Source: Symbiodinium natans | Taxonomy: Eukaryota > Sar > Dinophyceae > Suessiales > Symbiodiniaceae | Length of the DNA stretch: 27,500 bases | Assembly: GCA_905221605.1 (NCBI GenBank) | Contig: CAJNDS010000668.1 | Coordinates: 127,501-155,000 of the forward strand | Reading direction: 5' to 3' | In this document: one piece after another, positions 26,001-27,500 of the stretch | Layout of the letters: each line of letters starts with the position of its first letter | How positions within the stretch are numbered: position 1 is the stretch's first letter | Program-made: the position numbers and the translations under genes | The notes under the pieces: generated by a model | What the model was told of the DNA's origin: nothing | The model's database searches: none | Seen by the model: only the letters and a program-made list of their open reading frames with translations

Positions 26001-27427
26001 TTTTCGGGTGCCAAAAGTCAGAACAAAAGCGCGAAGTTGGGATGTTCCCTCTTATACAAACAGTCCTTAACAGGGATGAAAGTACCCCCTATTCTAATCC
26101 CTCTGAAAGGGCTGTTAGTCTAAGGGGGAACATCCCAACCGCAAAGGATCGCCGGCTTCACCCTCGAAGGTTTAGGGTTTAGGGTTTAGGGTTTAGGGTT
26201 TAGGGTTTAGGGCCTGAAGTTTAGGGTTTAGGGTTTAGGGTTTAGGGTTTAGGGTAAAAGCCAGCTAGTAAGCCCAAGTCCCTCACCACGGAGGAACCCT
26301 AAACCCTAAACCCTAAACCCTACACCCCAAACCCTAAAGCCTTAACCCTAAACCCTAAACCCTTAACCCTAAACCCTAAACCCTCTAAACCCTAAACCCT
26401 AAACCCTAAACCCTAAACCCTAAACCCTAAACCCTAAACCCTAAACCCTAAACCCTAAACCCTAAACCCTAAACCCTTAACCGTCAGTGTGCTTCCAGTT
26501 AAAAGAAACCTAAAACTGTGAACCCTAAACCCCCAGTTGGCTTTCAGGTTCAGGATCGGGTTTGGGGTTCAGGCTTTCCCTGAGCCCTAAGCCCTAAGCC
26601 GTCATGGTGCATGTGTCAGAACCCTTTCTTGTTTGGCTTTTGGGCTGATCTAGCCTCTGTACATTCCCGAAGGGTTTTAGTTCATTCAGGAAAGTGGACA
26701 GGCTTCTATGTCGGGGTTTAGGGTTGCCCAAAGAGGCTCTGAATTGAGATGAAACACCCATGTGAGGCCAGCAGCAGGCAGTGCACACCTGTGCTGAATG
26801 GGAATGAAGGGAAAAGGGCCCCGTAGCAACTCACCCTACACCCTAAACCCTACACCCTAAACCCTACACCCTAAACCCTAAACCCAAACCCTAAACCCTA
26901 AACCCTAAACCCTAAAACCCTAAAACCCTAAAACCCTAAAACCTAAACCCTAAACCCTAAACCCTAAACCCTAAACCCTAAACCCTAAAACCTAAACCTA
27001 ACCTCAAGAGGGACGTTTAGGCAGAGCGCAGTGACCTTGCATGGTACTCAGCAGGCCGGTCTAATCCCTTAAAGGGTAGAAACAGGGCCCCAGTTCCCTC
27101 GTTCCCTACTAAGCAACAGTAAGTAACCTGACAGCTGGCACGACTCTTCTTCCGACCTCTCTGCAAGAAAGCAGCGGCCCAGATAACACCCACGCTCCCC
27201 CGCCTAGCCATGGAGGCCCCTAAGCCCGAATCACTAAACCCTAAACCCCAAACCCTAAACCCCAAACCCCAAACCCGAAACCCTAAACCCTAAACCCTAA
27301 ACCCAAAACCCTAAACCCTAGAGCCCTAACCCCGAAACCCTAGACCCCAAGCGTAAGGTGTGGATCCGGAGACCTTCGAAGTGCGCGCAGATGGCGAGCT
27401 GCTCACGTGCCAGTGCGGTGCCGAGCT
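19970..27427 (+). CDS. Urease, C-terminal part of the alpha (UreC) region, 10 exons, partial at both ends
   Basis: Urease is the nickel enzyme that hydrolyses urea to ammonia and carbamate. Ten short open segments on the + strand match, in family order, the C-terminal part of the alpha region from the QAMGRVGEV motif to the [15 protein letters not shown] motif, about 195 codons. Exons: 19970-20026, 20485-20553, 21176-21245, 21870-21932, 22540-22601, 23246-23289, 23776-23816, 24727-24801, 25759-25792, 27358-27427. Phases agree across every junction and all acceptors are AG, nine of ten followed by G. The nickel ligands, carbamylated lysine and flap lie upstream in the family and are not in this window, so function cannot be judged here. 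Algal and plant ureases are usually one fused gamma-beta-alpha chain of about 840 residues; only its end is visible. The last exon ends just short of the usual C-terminus. Identity is very sure; exact exon edges are inferred. Confidence 0.95.
20027..20484 (+). other. Urease intron 1 (458 bp, GT-AG)
   Basis: Holds a decayed copy of the TIR family with AGACTCCAA ends (20050-20115), then CCCTAAA/CCCCAAA variants (20116-20248), a short unique piece, and a CCCTAAA/CCCTCAA array at 20397-20466. Confidence 0.85.
20050..20115. mobile_element. AGACTCCAA-family MITE, left half
   Basis: GAGACTCCAAACTTTTTTGC and CCCTTAAATAAGGAACCTTCC match the left half of the copies at 5976 and 15616. It begins 24 bp inside urease intron 1. 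Confidence 0.6.
20485..20553 (+). CDS. Urease exon b (MKxQRGPL...NDNxRIK segment)
   Basis: Starts after CCAG with a G that completes the lysine codon of exon a, then reads [13 protein letters not shown] and, after a short stretch, NDNTRIK. The family has the same block (MKxQRGxL, then DNxRIKR) directly before the [10 protein letters not shown] motif. The donor GTGCCC at 20554 splits an arginine codon. Third positions are almost all G or C. A TTTAGGG array begins about 22 bp after the donor. Confidence 0.94.
20554..21175 (+). other. Urease intron 2 (622 bp, GT-AG)
   Basis: Begins close to a six-unit TTTAGGG array (20575-20617). It then holds a GTAGCCCAGTGG element (20801-20908) and T-rich unique sequence. 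It carries few other telomere-like units. Confidence 0.85.
20801..20908. mobile_element. GTAGCCCAGTGG element, copy in urease intron 2
   Basis: Left TTGTAGCCCAGTGGTGCCC, interior GGGTTCTGGGTTTCC, right ATGGTGGTTGGGCTACTAC. The ends are inverted repeats with mismatches. Confidence 0.72.
21176..21245 (+). CDS. Urease exon c ([10 protein letters not shown] segment)
   Basis: Encodes [18 protein letters not shown] followed by IGSVE. This is one of the best-known urease alpha signatures. The acceptor is CCCAAG|G and the first base completes the arginine codon of exon b. The exon must stop after the GSVE glutamate, because the family continues VGKLADL and that is found in the next exon. The donor is therefore GCTCAG, a GC-type site. 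The open frame running on either side (21096-21458) is intron read-through and not protein. Confidence 0.96.
21320..21437 (-). repeat. CCCCCAAA array (8-bp units)
   Basis: About 13 units of CCCCCAAA or CCCCCCAAA, longer in C than the usual CCCTAAA. The proline-rich open frame across it is an artefact. Confidence 0.93.
21621..21860. mobile_element. ACTTGGAGGTTCATGG-family MITE with a second hairpin inside
   Basis: Outer ends ACTTGGAGGTTCATGATGGG and CCCATGAACCTCCCAGT. In the left arm sits a GC-rich inverted repeat: 21660-21681 (CACGGCGCGTGCACGGCCGT, GG) pairs with 21705-21726 across a 23-bp loop. This inner hairpin is absent from the other copies. The element ends 9 bp before urease exon d. 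Confidence 0.82.
21870..21932 (+). CDS. Urease exon d (VGKLADL...PAFFG segment)
   Basis: Reads [17 protein letters not shown] then KPEM, matching the family's VGKLADLVxWxPAFFGxKPEM. The acceptor GCGCAG|G is in phase 0, directly following the GSVE of exon c. The donor is GCGCCT (GC type). The exon starts only 9 bp after the right end of an inverted-repeat element (21621-21860), so the acceptor lies almost at the edge of a mobile element. Confidence 0.96.
21933..22539 (+). other. Urease intron 4 (607 bp, GC-AG)
   Basis: Dominated by a CCCTAAA array of about 210 bp (22124-22336) with an internal CCCTAGA block near 22245-22270. The array starts at a head-to-head junction with TTTGGG. A second, opposite array follows at 22400-22460. 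Confidence 0.85.
22124..22336 (-). repeat. Longest near-pure CCCTAAA array
   Basis: About 30 units over 210 bp, with four CCCTAGA units in a block near 22245-22270. It starts at TTTGGGTAAACCC, a head-to-head junction. Confidence 0.95.
22540..22601 (+). CDS. Urease exon e ([20 protein letters not shown] segment)
   Basis: Reads [18 protein letters not shown] followed by IP and two bases of a threonine codon. The acceptor is CCTGAG|G. With a GC donor (GCCCGG at 22602) the junction to exon f gives [11 protein letters not shown], which fits the family's IPTPEPVxMRP without any gap. A longer exon ending at 22616 is also possible but would add five residues foreign to the family. Confidence 0.94.
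22602..23245 (+). other. Urease intron 5 (644 bp, GC-AG)
   Basis: Holds CCCTAAA variants (22623-22697), a unique segment with a 16-C run near 22957-22972, a truncated ACTTGG-family element (22972-23073), a decayed element with the end GTTTACGAAAATA-like sequence (23094-23170) and a CCCTAAA/CCCTAGA array (23168-23232). Confidence 0.8.
22972..23073. mobile_element. ACTTGGAGGTTCATGG-family MITE, 5'-truncated
   Basis: Right end TACCATGAACCTTCAAGT and the inner arms are present; the left end is replaced by a 16-C run. Confidence 0.72.
23246..23289 (+). CDS. Urease exon f (PVxMRPMFG segment)
   Basis: Reads [14 protein letters not shown] plus one base, after acceptor GGGGAG|G. The family has PVxMRPMFGALGxA here. 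The 3' edge is the least certain junction of the gene. A GC donor at 23290 keeps the frame to the next exon and loses about three residues relative to the family. Reading on to GCGCGCAG, with a shared CAG at both intron ends, loses only one but leaves no standard splice site. Confidence 0.88.
23290..23775 (+). other. Urease intron 6 (about 486 bp)
   Basis: TTTAGGG/GGTTAGGG array at 23324-23396, about 110 bp of unique sequence, then a long, unusually uniform CCCCAAA array (23583-23762) that runs almost to the acceptor. The long open frames of G, W, L and F residues here are only this array read in translation. Confidence 0.8.
23583..23762 (-). repeat. CCCCAAA array
   Basis: About 24 units, mostly perfect CCCCAAA, with a CCCCCAA block near 23703-23725. 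Immediately precedes urease exon g. Confidence 0.94.
23776..23816 (+). CDS. Urease exon g (SxxFVSKAA segment)
   Basis: Reads [13 protein letters not shown] after acceptor AAACAG|G. The family motif is SIAFVSKAAxE. The donor is GCGGGG (GC type) directly after a glutamate codon, phase 0. It is preceded by a long CCCCAAA array ending about 15 bp upstream and followed by a TTTGGGG/TTTAGGG array within 10 bp, so this 41-bp exon sits between two repeat blocks. Confidence 0.9.
23817..24726 (+). other. Urease intron 7 (910 bp, GC-AG)
   Basis: Starts with a TTTGGGG/TTTAGGG array (23825-23900). A GC-rich palindrome follows at 23911-23951, then about 380 bp of unique sequence (24000-24380). Next come TTTAGGG/CTTGGGG variants (24381-24425), a short unique piece that is open on + (24430-24588) but has no urease match, and a CCCGAAA/CCCTAAA array (24590-24675). 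Confidence 0.8.
24727..24801 (+). CDS. Urease exon h (YGLxK...RxxRxxxKKD segment)
   Basis: Starts EEASV and then reads [17 protein letters not shown] followed by VQKK. The family has a YGL(S/N)KxxxxVxNxRxxxKxDM block at this place. Acceptor CTGAG|G in phase 0. The next family residues are D-M and are found at the start of exon i, so the donor here must be GACTCC, a GA-type site. A pure TTTAGGG array begins about 22 bp after the donor. Confidence 0.94.
24823..24905 (+). repeat. TTTAGGG array
   Basis: About 11 units ending in TGTAGGG variants, just after urease exon h. Confidence 0.94.
25393..25430. mobile_element. ACTTGGAGGTTCATGG family, solo left end
   Basis: ACTTGGAGGTTCATGGGCAG followed by TTATAAGTAGGATT, then unrelated sequence. 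Confidence 0.65.
25759..25792 (+). CDS. Urease microexon i (DMVxNDAxPxI segment)
   Basis: Only 34 bp. Reads [11 protein letters not shown] and one base, matching the family's DMxxNDAxPxIxVDPE. Acceptor ATGCAG|G. With a GC donor (GCTTGG at 25793) the junction gives PQISVDPETF, a gap-free fit. It lies in a unique piece without telomere-like repeats on either side for several hundred bases. Confidence 0.92.
25863..25970. mobile_element. GTAGCCCAGTGG element with internal duplication
   Basis: CCCAGTGGTAGCCTTTGTTT and GCCCTT occur twice in tandem (25868-25919), followed by GGTTCTGGGTTCCCTTATGG. The right end is not clear. Confidence 0.68.
26036..26140. mobile_element. MITE, TTGGGATGTTCCCC family, copy 2
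   Basis: Left GTTGGGATGTTCCCTCTTAT and right TAAGGGGGAACATCCCAAC are inverted repeats. Better preserved than the copy at 5649. Confidence 0.82.
26167..26481. repeat. Opposed TTTAGGG and CCCTAAA arrays
   Basis: TTTAGGG at 26167-26256 (about 11 units in two runs), 40 bp of unique sequence, then CCCTAAA at 26296-26481 (about 25 units). Both lie in urease intron 9. Confidence 0.94.
26831..27004 (-). repeat. CCCTAAA array with a 14-bp higher-order start
   Basis: Begins with alternating CCCTACA and CCCTAAA units (three rounds), continues as CCCTAAA with a CCCTAAAA block near 26910-26945. Confidence 0.92.
27232..27350 (-). repeat. CCCTAAA/CCCCAAA array
   Basis: About 16 mixed units, ending a few bases before the acceptor of urease exon j. 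The window closes with a short opposite array (27453-27500). Confidence 0.88.
27358..27427 (+). CDS. Urease exon j ([15 protein letters not shown] segment)
   Basis: After acceptor CGTAAG|G it reads V, then [16 protein letters not shown] and then QCGAE. The family has VDPET(Y/F)xVxADGxLLxCxPA followed by about ten residues ending YFLF. In frame the next codons are CTG TAG. A stop here would remove that conserved end. A GT donor sits at 27428 (GTAGCC), so I favour an intron with the last exon beyond the window, but a shortened protein cannot be excluded. Confidence 0.92.
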
Positions 27428-27500
27428 GTAGCCACCTCGAAGTTGGTCTAGCAAGGTTTAGGGCTTGGGGTTTAGGGTTTAGGGCTTAGGGGTTAAGGGT

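Larger units (their letters stand above)
25793..27357 (+). other. Urease intron 9 (1565 bp, GC-AG)
   Basis: Longest visible intron. It holds a GTAGCCCAGTGG-family element with an internal duplication (25863-25970), a complete TTGGGATGTTCC-family MITE (26036-26140), opposite arrays TTTAGGG (26167-26256) and CCCTAAA (26296-26481), two more CCCTAAA-type arrays (26831-27004, 27232-27350) and about 350 bp of unique sequence (26485-26830). Confidence 0.82.

Noticed and set aside
1-27500. Spliced-leader (SL) RNA gene or SL relic
   Set aside because: I looked for the dinoflagellate SL core (CATTTTGGCTCAAG) on the + strand and found only a partial resemblance near 2611 (CACTATTTTGGCAGCA), which is too poor.
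1-27500. CRISPR array, bacterial operons, insertion sequences with transposase
   Set aside because: Repeats are tandem telomere-like units without regular spacers, there are no Shine-Dalgarno-linked genes, and no transposase is recognisable.

Overview
The window looks like nuclear DNA of a dinoflagellate, most likely from the Symbiodiniaceae/Suessiales. Three things in the sequence point there. TTTAGGG/CCCTAAA repeats are spread through the whole window in both orientations. The genes are cut into very short, GC-rich exons. Most introns that can be placed by homology start with GC (one with GA) and end AG, with G as the first exon base. There is no bacterial-style gene organisation, and most of the longer ATG-initiated open frames are artefacts of repeats or of short GC-rich DNA.

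The one securely identified gene is on the + strand from about 19970 to 27427. Ten small exons (34-75 bp) encode, in order and in compatible phases, about 195 residues of the C-terminal part of the urease alpha (UreC) region. The nine introns are 458-1565 bp and are packed with telomere-like arrays, MITEs and simple repeats. The upstream part of urease, including all nickel ligands and the catalytic centre, was not found in the 19.9 kb before the first exon. The last few C-terminal residues probably lie beyond the window.

Positions 1-19969 are a mosaic. Arrays of TTTAGGG or CCCTAAA variants (about 20-300 bp each, orientation switching often) alternate with roughly 60-250 bp pieces of unique DNA. 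Some pieces have the exon signature (open frame, strong GC at third positions, AG|G acceptor, GT/GC/GA donor) and probably are exons of one or more unidentified genes, mainly on the + strand. Examples are 2710-2817, 10535-10612, 12141-12199, 12349-12411, 13452-13527, 14086-14170, 14966-15034, 16449-16519 and 16817-16925. I could not name these genes; a P450 K-helix-like fragment and a CxxxxCxxC fragment are the only motif hints.

The rest consists of non-autonomous inverted-repeat elements in at least six families, three AT-rich TA microsatellites, a GA microsatellite, a degenerate minisatellite at 1036-1412 and a few short tandem duplications. The most common element family has ends reading ACTTGGAGGTTCATGG and at least nine full or partial copies. 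Because telomere-like repeats invite assembly errors, long-range order should be treated with some care; the collinear urease exons argue that at least 19.9-27.4 kb is assembled correctly.
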